Source: Azolla caroliniana
Lineage: Eukaryota; Polypodiophyta
Assembly (NCBI GenBank): GCA_043228905.1
Contig: JBHGNT010000012.1
Location: 16,554,001-16,618,000 of the forward strand
Length of the DNA stretch: 64,000 nt
Direction of reading: 5' to 3'
A model generated the notes under the pieces. It did no database searches. It was not told the origin of the DNA and saw only the letters and a list, made by a program, of their open reading frames with translations. Positions 10,340 through 20,600 of the stretch are shown piece by piece. Every line of letters starts with the position of its first letter. Within the stretch, counting starts at the first letter, position 1. The position numbers were made by a program, and so were the translations under genes.

Positions 10340-11160
10340 CGAACTATTTTTTGCTAGTTCCGCTAAGAGAAGATATAGTCTTCATTGAAGACTACATCAC
10401 TGCTCCGGATTAATTTCTGGTTCTCAAGGTCCCATAGTCGGTAGCCAAAGTACCCATCGGTTCCATAACCGAGAAATATGCATTTCTTCAGATGGGGTGC
10501 CAACTTTGTCCTTTTCTCCCTAGGGATGAACGCGTAGATTTCTCATCCAAATAAATGGAGCCTATCGTAGGTCGGTTGTTTGCCTGACTATAGTGCTTGT
10601 GGCACTTCGAGCCTAATTGCTTTCAAAGGTGATAGATTTACCAAGTATACTATCGTCTGCAATGCCTCGGCCTAGAACTTCAGCTTTAGTCCAGCTTGTT
10701 CGAGCATTTCCGTCACCCTTTGTTGGATCGTTCGGTTGATCCGTTCTGCCACTTCATTCTGAATGGGTGTGTAAGGAATGATCTTTTGATGCCAGACCCC
10801 TTTGTTGGATAGGTATTGCTTGAAGGCTCTAGAGGTATATTTGCCTCCATTGTCGGATCGGAGTGTCTTCACTCTGTGTTCCGATCGGTTCTCCTCTTCA
10901 GATGTGCACCGAGTGAAGACCTTGAGCGCTTCGTCTTTGGACTTGATTGAGTAGGCCCAGACCTTTCGTGTATAGTCATCTAGAAAGGTGATGAAGTATC
11001 GGGAGCCTCCTAGTGGTCGCTCTAGCATGGGCCCACATATGTCTGTGTGCACGAGCTCTAGGGGCTGTCATACCATCTCGTAGTGGAGAGAGTGTGGACT
11101 TCGGGTCTGTTTCCCCTATCAACAATGCTCGCAGAAGTCTGTCTTTGCTTGGAGTTTAGG
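10340..11160 (-). pseudogene. Opposite-strand copia integrase fragment
   Basis: Reading leftwards: a zinc-finger tail (CEHC near 11120), then a catalytic core with HTDICGPMLERPLGGSRYFI, the FLDDYTRKVWAYS aspartate, LRSDNGGKYTS and NEVAERINRTIQ. This supplies the D, D and E positions. After a stop at about 10670 the C-terminal HLKKCIFLGYGTDG region runs to about 10390. There is no gag, RT or LTR on this strand nearby, so it is an isolated fragment. Its right edge meets a + strand sequence homologous to the interior of the three-LTR element. Confidence 0.88.
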
Positions 11161-11212
11161 GATGTAGCCGACCGCCACTTCGAGGGAGGATAAATGTTTC
11201 GGAACATGCATT

Positions 11213-12253
11213 GTGTACGAAACATCGGGTGATGAAGGTGCAAGCATGAGAAAAGCTTTCATGATCAAGGGAGATAAAGAGTTTGAGTCCAACGTGATTG
11301 AGGAGGTAGCCATGACAAACAACATCGAGTCGGAGGTGGCCATGTCGACGGGGGATAGCCATGTCGAGACTTTCTCCACACTTGTTCCAGAGACTTCGGC
11401 GGTTGTGCCCATGTGCCAACGTGAGACCAGAGAGACGAAAGGTGGTGACGGGAAGACGAAGGCCAAACACAAGGAGGAAGAAGATCGAGGACAAAAGGAT
11501 ATCCCCACACCTATTCTGGAGACTTTGGTGGTTGTGCACGTGCGCCAACGTGAGACCGGAGAGACGGAATGTGTCGACGGAAAAGTGGAGGACTGGAAGG
11601 GCGATGAGGAAGACAAGGTAAATGTGCATGAACGAAGGGATTCCTTCACACCGGTTCCGGAGACTTCGGCAGTCGAGACCGTGTGTCAACATAAGACCGA
11701 AGATAAAGGAGGTGGTGGAGAGGAGACAATATGGCTCGAGGCGATCATACACAGAGGGAAGGATGTGGCCGACGAGGAGGCCAAGGATGAAGTCGCCGTT
11801 GAGTTCTATGGAGAGGAGGCATGCGGGAACGAAGGAAGAGTTCAAAACCAGTCGAACCGGAAGACGATCCGACCCGAATTCCGGCCCGAATTCCGGCCCG
11901 AACAAAGGAAGATCCACATGGGAGCCGATCGACCGGGGCCAACCCGGCCAAAACTTGATTCGTCGGAAATCAATCGGACGATCCCGATCCAAAAGGGGGC
12001 TGACCTGGCCAAAATCAATCGGTCAAGCCCGACTCGGCGAAATGCGAATGCAAACGAAGGCCAACCGAGCCAAAAAGTGATCGGCGGAGATCGATCCGGA
12101 CAAGGGCAAACCTGGCCTAATCTGGAGATCGACACGAACGATCTACAACACCCAGTTGAAGATGGTTGGAGCGAAGAGTGGCCAGGAGTCCAATTGAAGG
12201 ACACGTGCGGTGGACGAAGGAAGAACGGTTGGATCGACGACATCGTGCGGTAG
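11213..12253 (+). CDS. Repeat-peptide ORF, homologue of 23599-25170
   Basis: This 346-codon frame has no recognised domain. It opens ETSGDEGASMRKAFMIKGDK, closely similar to ETKNDEGASLIEACIKGDKE in the ORF at 23599. At least three copies of a degenerate unit follow, centred on ETSAVVPMCQRETRET, LETLVVVHVRQRETGET and ETSAVETVCQHKTED, separated by acidic/lysine-rich spacers. The 3' part is rich in NRSSPTRR-like and GGYGG-like residues. It lies upstream of a purine-rich tract and a TGTCGTGACG LTR start, as in the three-LTR element, so it is probably the 3' internal region of a related element. The start is uncertain and no function can be assigned. Confidence 0.5.
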   Translation: MYETSGDEGASMRKAFMIKGDKEFESNVIEEVAMTNNIESEVAMSTGDSHVETFSTLVPETSAVVPMCQRETRETKGGDGKTKAKHKEEEDRGQKDIPTPILETLVVVHVRQRETGETECVDGKVEDWKGDEEDKVNVHERRDSFTPVPETSAVETVCQHKTEDKGGGGEETIWLEAIIHRGKDVADEEAKDEVAVEFYGEEACGNEGRVQNQSNRKTIRPEFRPEFRPEQRKIHMGADRPGPTRPKLDSSEINRTIPIQKGADLAKINRSSPTRRNANANEGQPSQKVIGGDRSGQGQTWPNLEIDTNDLQHPVEDGWSEEWPGVQLKDTCGGRRKNGWIDDIVR

Positions 12254-12477
12254 ATCTACTACAACCGACCGGGGAAGAAGGTGTGAACGCCGGATATGGT
12301 GGATCGGGTGGCTACGGTGGTTCGGTTGGAAAGATTGGGCATACTCGAAGTGGAAGATGAAGTCAGATGAGGTCGACGAGCATGCGGAGGAACTCGGTTG
12401 ATCATCGTTGCCAAAGATCTCACCTCTTCACCTTTCTCGGCACATACCGGAGGATGTGCGGGTTTGGTGGGGGTGGA

Positions 12478-12660
12478 TGTCGTGACGATTTTCGTCTACT
12501 GTGTGAAACCGGTAAAGAGAAAACAGAAATAAAGAGAGTTTCCATTAAAGCTTCATCCGTGTGTGTCTATTATCTGACTATATCTTCTTGCCTTCCCTCT
12601 GTGTTGTTTGCTAAGCATAACCGACAGGTCCTCACATATGTTTTCGCGCATATTTTTCCT
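12478..12660 (+). repeat. Chimeric LTR between the repeat-peptide ORF and a copia gag
   Basis: The tract GGTTTGGTGGGGGTGGA is followed by TGTCGTGACGATTTTCG, matching the first bases of the LTR at 25291. Similarity is then lost, and the stretch ends at a TGGTATCAGAG primer-binding site (12668). It is best read as a junction of two LTR types. Exact ends are uncertain. Confidence 0.5.
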
Positions 12661-12667
12661 TCAATTG

Positions 12668-12678
12668 GTATCAGAGTG
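12668..12678 (+). other. Copia primer-binding site
   Basis: TGGTATCAGAG matches the initiator Met tRNA type primer-binding site and lies about 85 bp before a copia gag start at 12762. Confidence 0.75.
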
Positions 12679-12761
12679 ATCCGCGGCTCGGCGGCAACAA
12701 ACAGAAAAAAAGGGCTGAAAGGAAAAAGTCCAGGTTAGCAAATATCACTTTCAAAAGAATC

Positions 12762-13400
12762 ATGGCAACAACATCTGGTACAAGAGTTGAGATCCGAGAA
12801 TTCGACAACAAAAACTTTTCCCTATGGAAGGAGATGATGTAGGATGTACTGATTATTCGAAGACAGGTCGAGGCCATTTGACACTCCGAAAAGCCTGCTT
12901 CAATGTCAGCCGATGAGTTGAGATCAATGGACGAAATCGCACGCTCCACCATTCGAATGCACCTGACCGAAAATGTCTACTTCAGCATGCAAAAGAGACG
13001 ACAACGTTCTCATTATGGGAGAAGCTACAAGCCGTGTATGAGAAAAAGTCCTCATCTTCAAAACTGATCTTGATCAAACAACTGTTCAACATGAAGATGA
13101 GAGAGACCGATCCGGCTACCTCTCACATCAACACCTTCAACCGGGTGTTGTCAGAACTCTCCTCACAAGGGATCAACTTCGAAGAAGAAGTGAAAGCCCT
13201 TGCCCTCCTATCAAGCTTGCCGGTGAGTTGGGAGGTATTATGCATGACATAATCCAATAGCCGACCGATCCTAAATCTGGATGAGACGATTGACCAAGTC
13301 CTCATCGACGACATTAGGTGAAAATCTATGGGACTCACCATCGATGAATCGATAGAAGCCCATCACTCGATCGAGTCATTTGACCGATAGAGTTGAACGA
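12762..13400 (+). pseudogene. Copia gag remnant
   Basis: From ATG 12762 the frame reads MATTSGTRVEIREFDNKNFS then LWKEMM, and hits a stop at 12841. It carries on with the UBN2-type body: LWEKLQAVYEKKS, LIKQLFNMKMRETDPATSHI and LSELSSQGINFEEEVKALAL. Further stops follow at 13250-13390. No zinc knuckle or pol follows: at about 13500 the old chromovirus RT resumes. Confidence 0.85.
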
Positions 13401-13499
13401 GAGAACAAGTTGATAGAACCGGTCGGAATACCAACCGATAAAAAACGAGGGGAGACTGACAACGGTCGAAGTCGAGAACGGACCGAGCAGGTGAATTCT

Positions 13500-14226
13500 G
13501 CGCACACTTCATTAAGAAGAAAGATGGTACGCTTCGTATAGTCGTGGATTATCGGGGCTTGAATAAAGTGACTATTCGAAATCTACATGCTCTACCATTG
13601 ATCTCAAGCCTTCTAGAACGCCTCAGTGGAGCAAAATATTTAACGAAGTTAGATCTTCGAGGTGCCTACAACCTTGTTCGAATTCGTCCTGCGAATGAAT
13701 GGAATACTACTTTCCGCACTCGCTATGGCCATTTTGAGTATACAGTGATGCCATTTGGTCTCACGAATGCACCAACATTTTCCAACATATGGCGAATGAC
13801 ATTTTTCGGGACTTCCTCAATACCTTCATCATAGTTTACCTGGATGATATCTTGATCTACTCAAAAACTCAAGAGGAGCATGAGATACATGTTCGCCAAA
13901 TTTTGCTACAGTTGCAAGAGTATGGTCTCTATGAAAATTTGGAGAAGTGCAATTTCGGCTAGACTGTCAAGTAGAATTTTTGGGGTACATAGTCTCTTCA
14001 AATGGCATCTCTATGGATCCATCAAAGGTTCAAACAATTTCGGATTGGCAAACACCACAATCTATGTGAGATGTACAATGTTTTCTGGGGCTCACAAACT
14101 TTTATCGCAAGTTCATCAAAGATTATTCAAAGATTGTATTGCCCCTCACTCAACTAATGCAAAAGAATAGACCATTTCTATGGAGTACAAAGGCGAACTC
14201 TGCATTTGAGGGTTTAAAGCAAGCGT
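13500..14226 (+). pseudogene. Old chromovirus piece: reverse transcriptase
   Basis: The frame resumes at [20 protein letters not shown], then [32 protein letters not shown] and the catalytic VYLDDILIYS box (about 13837-13866). It runs on to the start of RNase H, ending in the LKQA codons at about 14224. Frameshifts occur near 13780 and 13905. It is cut at 14226 by an LTR, and the next codons of the same protein (TSAPIL) appear at 26383. Confidence 0.93.
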
Positions 14227-15166
14227 TGTCGTGAAGATTTTCGGCAATGGTGTGAAAATCACATAAAACGTACAAAATCAAGTGTCAATCATATAAAACA
14301 ATAATAGTGAATATACTAATACTAAGTAAGCTTAATATCTTAGTATAAAAGACGAAGATCTTGAAGAGGTGCACTTTACTACATAAGAAACAAACATCTA
14401 AGTGTCAACTTATGTGGGTAAGAATTTGCGAAAGAAAAAGAGAAAATTATGAGATATCCCACATAGACAGGACGAATAAGGCTCTCACCATATATAAGGT
14501 GGAGCAAAAGTTATTATCTTTGTGTCTATATGTGGAGCATAGAGAGTTCAAGGTAACTTCAATTAAGAGTGGAGGTGGCCTAGCTACTTGTAAAGGTTTT
14601 GGCCAACCAAAACCGGACCGGCGATAGAGCCGATGATCTGGCGGCAACCGGCAAAGCGACAGTGGCACACCGGCATCCGGCGTCAACGGCATCTAACGGG
14701 CCGGCGACCAGATTAATAAATAAATATCACATATATATATACAAGGAGGACAAGTGAGGATTCAAACCCATCACCTCCTAGTTAAGAGTCAATAGGCTTA
14801 CCACTAAGCCATGACATTTAGTTGAATTTATATTTCTATCATTTTACTTTTACATATAAATTCTCATATATGAGAGCTAAAATGAGTGACATGGTTATCA
14901 TGCACCACATGTAATACATGAGCGCCAAATGGCAAACATGCATAAAATGCATGTCTTGATCCCTCAAATGCATGAGGGCATCTATAAAAGAGTTCTTAAT
15001 CTCTCTCTCAATCTAAAATCAAGCGTTCTATCTTATCTCAATCTCTCTCTTTCAATCTATCTTAATTCCTTTCCTGCTAAAGCTTCCGCCAACTTCGAGT
15101 CCTTCCGGTCTAGAACCCCGACTATTTCGCCTCACGATTCACGCGTAGTGACAGATCTTCACGACA
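14227..15166 (+). repeat. First LTR of the three-LTR element
   Basis: 940 bp. It holds CACCATATATAAGG (about 14487), an antisense tRNA-like A/B box module (14758-14811), TATA sequence CTATAAAAGAG (about 14980) preceded by the palindrome CCTCAAATGCATGAGG, and CT-rich U5. It is followed by GTGGTGAACCGGACGTG, which may include the primer-binding site. Confidence 0.85.
14758..14811 (-). other. tRNA-like A/B box module in LTR
   Basis: On the minus strand the A box reads TGGCTTAGTGG and the B box GGTTTGAATCC, about 33 bp apart, close to real tRNA spacing. The tRNA acceptor ends are missing, so this is not a tRNA gene. Equivalent modules sit at 21658-21711 and 25823-25876 in the other two LTRs. Confidence 0.7.
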
Positions 15167-15272
15167 TAATTAAGTGGTGAACCGGACGTGAAAGAGGCGG
15201 TAGGAAGGATCAAGCCGAGATTAATACTTGGAGATGGCGTCCTCAAGCAACCAAGTAGGAGAGCTCGAAAGA

Positions 15273-15835
15273 TATCGTGAAGATTTTCGGCAATGGTATG
15301 AAAATCACATAAAACGTACAAAATCAAGTGTCAATCATATAAAACAATAATAGTGAATATACTAATTATAAGTAAGTTTAATATCTTAGTACAGAAGACG
15401 AAGATCTTGAAGAGATGCACATTACTACATAAGAAACAGACATTTAAGTGTCAACTTATGTGGGTAAGAATTTGCGAAAGAAAAAGAGAAAATTATGAGA
15501 TATCCCACATAGACAGGACGAATAAGGCTCTCACCATATATAAGGTGGAGCAAAAGTTATTATCTTTGTGTCTATGTGTGGAGCATAGAGAGTTCAAGGT
15601 AACTTCAACTAAGAGTGGAGGTGGCCTAGCTACTTGTAAAGGTTTTGGCCAACCAAAACCGGACTGGCGATGGAGCCGGTGATCCAGTGGCACACCGGCA
15701 ACCGGTGATCTAGTGGAACCATCATCCAACGGAGACAAAGTCGGCGAGCCGATGGAACCGACATCCAACGGCAACCATTGGTAACCGATGGCATCCGGCA
15801 TCCGGCGACCAAATTAATAAATAAATATCACATAT
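15273..15835 (+). repeat. Second LTR of the three-LTR element, left part
   Basis: It starts TATCGTGAAGATTTTCGG inside the gag-like codons of the truncated interior and closely follows the first LTR up to the gypsy insertion at 15836. The remainder is at 21635-22202. The TG to TA change at the start is a point mutation. Confidence 0.85.
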
Positions 15836-15846
15836 TGTCATAACTA

Positions 15847-15899
15847 GACTCGAACCCATAACCTTTTGTTACACGGGTCGAGACTTTACCATTAGGTTA
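15847..15899 (-). other. tRNA-like A/B box module in gypsy LTR
   Basis: On the minus strand the A box is TAACCTAATGG (15889-15899) and the B box GGGTTCGAGTC (15847-15857). The same module is in the 3' LTR at 21166-21218. A related one is in the old chromovirus LTR at about 36249-36301. Confidence 0.65.
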
Positions 15900-16011
15900 T
15901 AAATTGTAATTTGAAGGATATTATTTTCATTTAGGTTTTATTGGGAAATTGATGTATATTCCAGATTTCTCTGGAACATTCTAGAAACTTCAGGAGTATT
16001 CCTGAAGACAC

Positions 16012-16018
16012 TATAAAA
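16012..16018 (+). promoter_or_regulatory. TATA box of the chromovirus LTR
   Basis: TATAAAA, in a good context (CACTATAAAAGGAGG). Transcription would be expected to start about 25-35 bp downstream, near 16040-16046. That matters for the self-priming proposal. Confidence 0.8.
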
Positions 16019-16125
16019 GGAGGCGCAAGGCATTAGTTCGAACCAAATCGGTTCAACGCCAGTCTTAAGCCTTCTAACTACTGTTGTATATCTTCCTTCA
16101 TATAATACATATACCTTTCGCATCA

Positions 16126-16130
<5 letters not shown>

Positions 16131-16169
<39 letters not shown>
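16131..16169. repeat. (CT)n microsatellite in 5' LTR
   Basis: The only visible difference from the 3' LTR copy (about 21450-21492) is the length of this tract. Confidence 0.9.
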
Positions 16170-16173
<4 letters not shown>

Positions 16174-16308
16174 ACCCATTCCTTCTCTCAAAGTTCGACA
16201 CCTCTCATAGTACTAATCCTTCTCTGTCTTAGTACTATTCCCCGACAATAGTACTAATCCTTCTTTTAGTACTAATTCCTTCTCTGCCTTAATAGAGTTC
16301 CTGACAGT

Positions 16309-16320
16309 TTGAACCGATTT
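16309..16320 (+). other. Candidate self-priming primer-binding site
   Basis: The LTR ends at 16306 and no TGG-type tRNA site follows. Instead TTGAACCGATTT (16309-16320) is the perfect 12-base complement of AAATCGGTTCAA at 16045-16056, which lies at the expected 5' end of the element's own RNA. This is the layout of Tf1-type self-priming, where the folded RNA leader primes minus-strand synthesis. The complementarity is seen directly; the function is inferred. Confidence 0.65.
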
Positions 16321-16408
16321 CCTCGGTGCCTGTCTGGTCTTTTCTCTCCCTCTTCCTTCTGTCTCCCTCCTTTCCTATTAGTCTCTTATTTTCCTTTTCC
16401 TTCATCCC

Positions 16409-17578
16409 ATGGCCACCGTTAGCGCTGAAGAGTATCAATCCGTTTTCTCGGAATTTCAATGCTTGAAAGAGAAGTTTCATGCTTTGGAACAAGAAAATCA
16501 ACGCTTGTTGGGGGATCTTCAGCAAATTTCCTTAGAAAAGCAGCAAACGCAACAACAGCATGGGGAACTTGCGTTACGCGTGCAACAACTCGAAGCAACC
16601 ATCGTAGCAATGCAACAACAAGGGCACGGAGCACAAGGGATTCATAAAGAACCCAAGATTGGCCTTCCCACGAAGTTTGATGGAACGCGATCGCAGTTTA
16701 GAGGGTTTCTTAACCAGGTACGGTTAGTTATTCAAATGCATCCGTCCCGATATCCCACCGATGCATCACGAGTGGGTTTAGTAGGCACGTTGTTAAATGG
16801 CTCAGCATTAGCATGGTTCGCTCCGCTACTAGAAAAGGAATCTCCAGTACTAAATAATTTTGAAGAATTCATAAATGAGTTTAAAGCATGTTTTGGAGAT
16901 ACTGACAGCATAAGGACTGCAATCAACAAAATCCGGCGATTACGCCAAGGTGACCGTCCAGCCTCCGCATATGCTGCAGATTTCCGCCTACTCGCCGCCG
17001 ATATCCCCTGGGATGATCAAGCATTGATGGAGCAGTTCCGCTATGGTCTACGCAACGATGTCAAGGATTTACTCTTGACTTTCCCTGAAGAGCCAAAATC
17101 ATTAACAGAAGCAATCAGTCGAGCGGTCAGATGTGACAACCGCCTCTTCGAGCGACGTTCGGAACGACAATTTCAGATGCCGAGGGCAAGATCCGAGCCT
17201 ACCTATGCCTCAGTGGTAGCAAAACCTTTTCAAAGGGAGTCACATAATGCGCCTCCAGTAAGTACTCCAACTCCAATGGAAATTGACACTACACGTCGTC
17301 GTGGGCCGCTATCGGAGGAGGAAAAGCAACGACGCCGAACAAACCGATTATGCCTTTATTGCGGTGGACCAGGGCATATCGCGATAAACTGTCCCCATAG
17401 ACCAAGAAGGCAGGTAAACCAAGTCGTTGTTAGTTCTGACTATACTAAACCCGAGTCTATTTCAGTAGGAATCTCTGATAGTCCTCATAGTCATAATAGT
17501 CCTAATAGTACTAATAGTCCGAATCTCGCAAACAAATTTGATGTCCTTAGCCAATTAGAAGAAGAGTTAAACGACTAA
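16409..17578 (+). CDS. gag: Chromovirus Gag
   Basis: 389 codons from ATG 16409 to TAA 17576-17578. A glutamine-rich coiled-coil-like N-terminus (residues about 15-75, LKEKFHALEQENQRLLGDLQ) precedes a retrotransposon gag capsid domain (about 85-240: FDGTRSQFRGFLNQVRLVIQ, AWFAPLL, RQGDRPASAYAADFRLLAAD). A CCHC zinc knuckle CLYCGGPGHIAINC is at about 315-328, preceded by the EEEKQRRRTNRL box common in Tf1/sushi-type Gags. The C-terminus has S/N/P repeats (NSPNSTNSPN). It forms the capsid particle and binds element RNA. The last codons overlap the open pol frame, and a -1 frameshift signal sits at the stop. Confidence 0.96.
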   Translation: MATVSAEEYQSVFSEFQCLKEKFHALEQENQRLLGDLQQISLEKQQTQQQHGELALRVQQLEATIVAMQQQGHGAQGIHKEPKIGLPTKFDGTRSQFRGFLNQVRLVIQMHPSRYPTDASRVGLVGTLLNGSALAWFAPLLEKESPVLNNFEEFINEFKACFGDTDSIRTAINKIRRLRQGDRPASAYAADFRLLAADIPWDDQALMEQFRYGLRNDVKDLLLTFPEEPKSLTEAISRAVRCDNRLFERRSERQFQMPRARSEPTYASVVAKPFQRESHNAPPVSTPTPMEIDTTRRRGPLSEEEKQRRRTNRLCLYCGGPGHIAINCPHRPRRQVNQVVVSSDYTKPESISVGISDSPHSHNSPNSTNSPNLANKFDVLSQLEEELND

Positions 17579-17608
17579 GTCCAGCCAAAATAGGAGCCGT
17601 TTGGTTGG
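17566..17608 (+). promoter_or_regulatory. Candidate -1 ribosomal frameshift signal
   Basis: In the gag frame the heptamer G TTA AAC (17566-17572) is followed by GAC and the gag TAA. After an 8 nt spacer, CCAGCCAAA (17581-17589) can pair with TTTGGTTGG (17600-17608), a 9 bp stem with one G-U pair and a 10 nt loop. The pol frame is open from 17551, exactly -1 relative to gag. GUUAAAC is a known slippery heptamer in other systems. This would express a Gag-Pol fusion. Confidence 0.75.
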
Positions 17609-20600
17609 ACAACCCTAGATCTGTGCAGCCCATTAGTGGTTCCATTCCCTCTAAGCAAGTTAGTGATGTGTTCGTAGCCCAAGTAGCAGTTAGTACTAAA
17701 AGTACCCCTCCAGTACATACCTTAGCCCTTCTAGATTCCGGAGCTAATTCTTGCTTCATGGATAGGAATTTTGCCCGAGCTCATCAGATATCTCTCAGAA
17801 AGCTCCCATGTCCAGCCTCAGTAGTAGTCATTGATGGTCGTCCCATTGCTTCTGGTAATATCATAGAAGAGTCGGAACCCGTTAATATTGTCCTAGATAA
17901 CTTAACATGTGTAGTATCATTTAATATTATTAGTATTCCAGAACATCCCATAGTTTTAGGATTACCATGGTTCGAGTTACATAACCCAGACATAGATTGG
18001 AGGACAAGGGAAATCCGGTTGCGACAAACCCAAGGATCTACCCAGAAGGTTGCAACCATTTCGCTACGTCAGTTGCGTGAGGAAGGGCGCAAGGAGGAAA
18101 TGTTTCTCTTCGCAATATCAGTACAACCCTCCAGTACCACCAAAGAGGAGTCCACCGTTCAACTTCCCGAGAAGTATCGTCAGTATGCTGATGTGTTCGA
18201 TAAAGTACAAGCCAACACACTTCCTCATCATCGGCCGTACGATTGCGCCATCGACTTACAACCGGGAAAAGAGCCGCCATGGGGGCCGATCTACAATTTG
18301 TCACCAACCGAGCTAGAAGTCCTTCGAGCCTATATAGAGGAGAATTTGGAGAACGGTTTCATTCGGCATTCGAAATCTCCAGCCGGCGCACCCATTTTCT
18401 TCGTCAAGAAAAAAGATGGCTCGCTTCGACTCGTTGTAGATTACCGTGGCTTGAATAAGGTCACAGTAAGAAATAGGTATGCTCTTCCCCTTATCTCAAG
18501 TCTTTTAGAACGGATCAACGGTGCCAGGTTCTTCACGAAGATCGACTTACGAGGAGCCTATAACCTCGTACGGATCCGACCAGGAGATGAATGGAAGACC
18601 GCGTTTCGCACCAGATATGGGCACTTCGAGTATACGGTCATGCCGTTCGGACTCACTAATGCGCCGGCAGTCTTCCAGCACATGGCGAATGATATATTTC
18701 GAGATCTCTTGGATGATTTTTTGATCATCTATTTGGATGATCTACTGGTTTATTCAAAGACCCAAGAAGAACATGATTCTCATGTACTATTAGTACTAAA
18801 ACGACTTCGAGAACATGGTCTGTATGCAAAGTTAGAGAAATGTAGTTTCGGGTGCAACCAAGTGGAGTTTCTCGGCTATGTCATCTCCTCAGAAGGCATA
18901 TCTATGGACCCAGCCAAGGTCAAAACGGTGATAGAATGGCACACTCCGCGTTCGGTGCGGGATGTGCAATGCTTCCTAGGCTTTGCAAATTTTTACCGGA
19001 AGTTCATACAAAATTACTCAAAAATTGTGCTGCCTCTCACACAGCTCACCAGGAAGGGACAATCATTCCTTTGGTCTAAAGAGACGGACATGGCTTTCGA
19101 GAGTCTTAAGAAGGCGTTTACATCAGCTCCAATTTTAGGTCATGTGGATCCGGAAAAACCATTCATTATCGAAGCTGACGCATCGGATTTCGCATTGGGG
19201 AGCATTCTGTCACAACAGGGTAACGACGAGAAGCTACATCCTGTGGCTTTCCACTCCCGTAAGTTTGACGCCGCCGAAATCAACTACGAAATTCATGATA
19301 AAGAGCTATTAGCAATAGTTGATTCTTTTATGCAATGGAGGCATTTCCTGGAGGGATCTCCTCATCAGGTCACTGTATTCAGTGACCACAAGAACCTTGC
19401 CTACTTTCAAGATGCTCGTGTACTGAATCGACGTCAAGCTCGGTGGGCCCACTTCCTCACACGCTTCGACTTCAAAATTACATATCGTCCGGGGAAGCAC
19501 CAAGGGAAGGCAGATGCATTATCACGGCGTTCGTATCTAACACCACGTCCCGGTGAGCCAGCTTTCGATAACCAGAAGCAAGTAATCTTGGGTCCAGCAC
19601 GACTGCAAGCAGCACAGGTCTTTGACATGCCCGTGGATTCCGACATTACCAATACTATACGTGAGGACTTGAAGACTGACGCTTTCGCCCAAGCTATACT
19701 AGCACAAATTGACCCCTCTCGAGCGTCATGTTCACAATCACAATCACCAGGTACGGATTATCGGCAATTCAAATACTGTGATGGATTACTCTTCTTTAAA
19801 GAACTTTTGTATGTTCCTAATGGTTCTTGCCGCCTTCGAGTAGTACAAAACTGCCATGACACATATACAGCAGGACATTTTGGTAGTACTAAAACATTAG
19901 ATTTAGTACAACGATCATTCTGGTGGCCCCGTATGCGACAATTTGTCGAAGATTTTGTTCGGACTTGCGATACATGCTGCAGAGCGAAAATGCCAAGACA
20001 TCATCCATATGGTTTATTAGAACCATTACCAATTCCAAACAAGCCATGGCAATCCATTGCTCTTGACTTCATTACAGATCTCCCAGTCTCTAAGGGATTC
20101 AGTGCGATTCTCACAGTGGTGGATCGATATACAAAGATGGCTCATTTCTTACCATGTACTAAAGAAATATCTAGTGAAGACACCGCCGAAATTGTCATGC
20201 GGGAAGTATGTCGGCATCATGGACTCCCTGATAATATCATCAGCGATCGTGGACCTCAGTTTGTGTCAAAATTCTGGAAGCACCTTTTTAAAATGCTGAA
20301 GGTCACTTGTCACCTCTCCTCCGGCTACCACCCACAAACCGACGGTCAAGCTGAACGAACAAATCAAACACTGGAGCAGTATCTGCGGTGCTTTCTCAAC
20401 TATCATCAGAATGACTGGGCAGATATTCTTCAGTTCGCCGAATTTGCCTATAATAACGCTATCCACGCATCGACTAAAGTCACGCCATTCTACGCTTATA
20501 CAGGATATCATCCCCGGTGGTGTGTCCTTGAAACCCCAGAAGTGTCCACAAATCCTTGCGCGGAGGATCGTTTGGAGCGGTTACGCAAGATACAAGCGGA

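Larger units (their letters stand above)
15836..16306 (+). repeat. 5' LTR of the young chromovirus
   Basis: 471 bp. In order: antisense tRNA-like module (15847-15899), inverted repeat TCAGGAGTATTCCTGA near 15990-16005, TATA box, CT microsatellite, then a U5 with repeated AGTACTA words at about 16208-16280. Confidence 0.96.

Noticed and set aside
11156-11992. 278-codon minus-strand ORF
   Set aside because: Shadow of the repeat-peptide ORF; the plus frame has a homologue at 23599 while this one has no recognised content.
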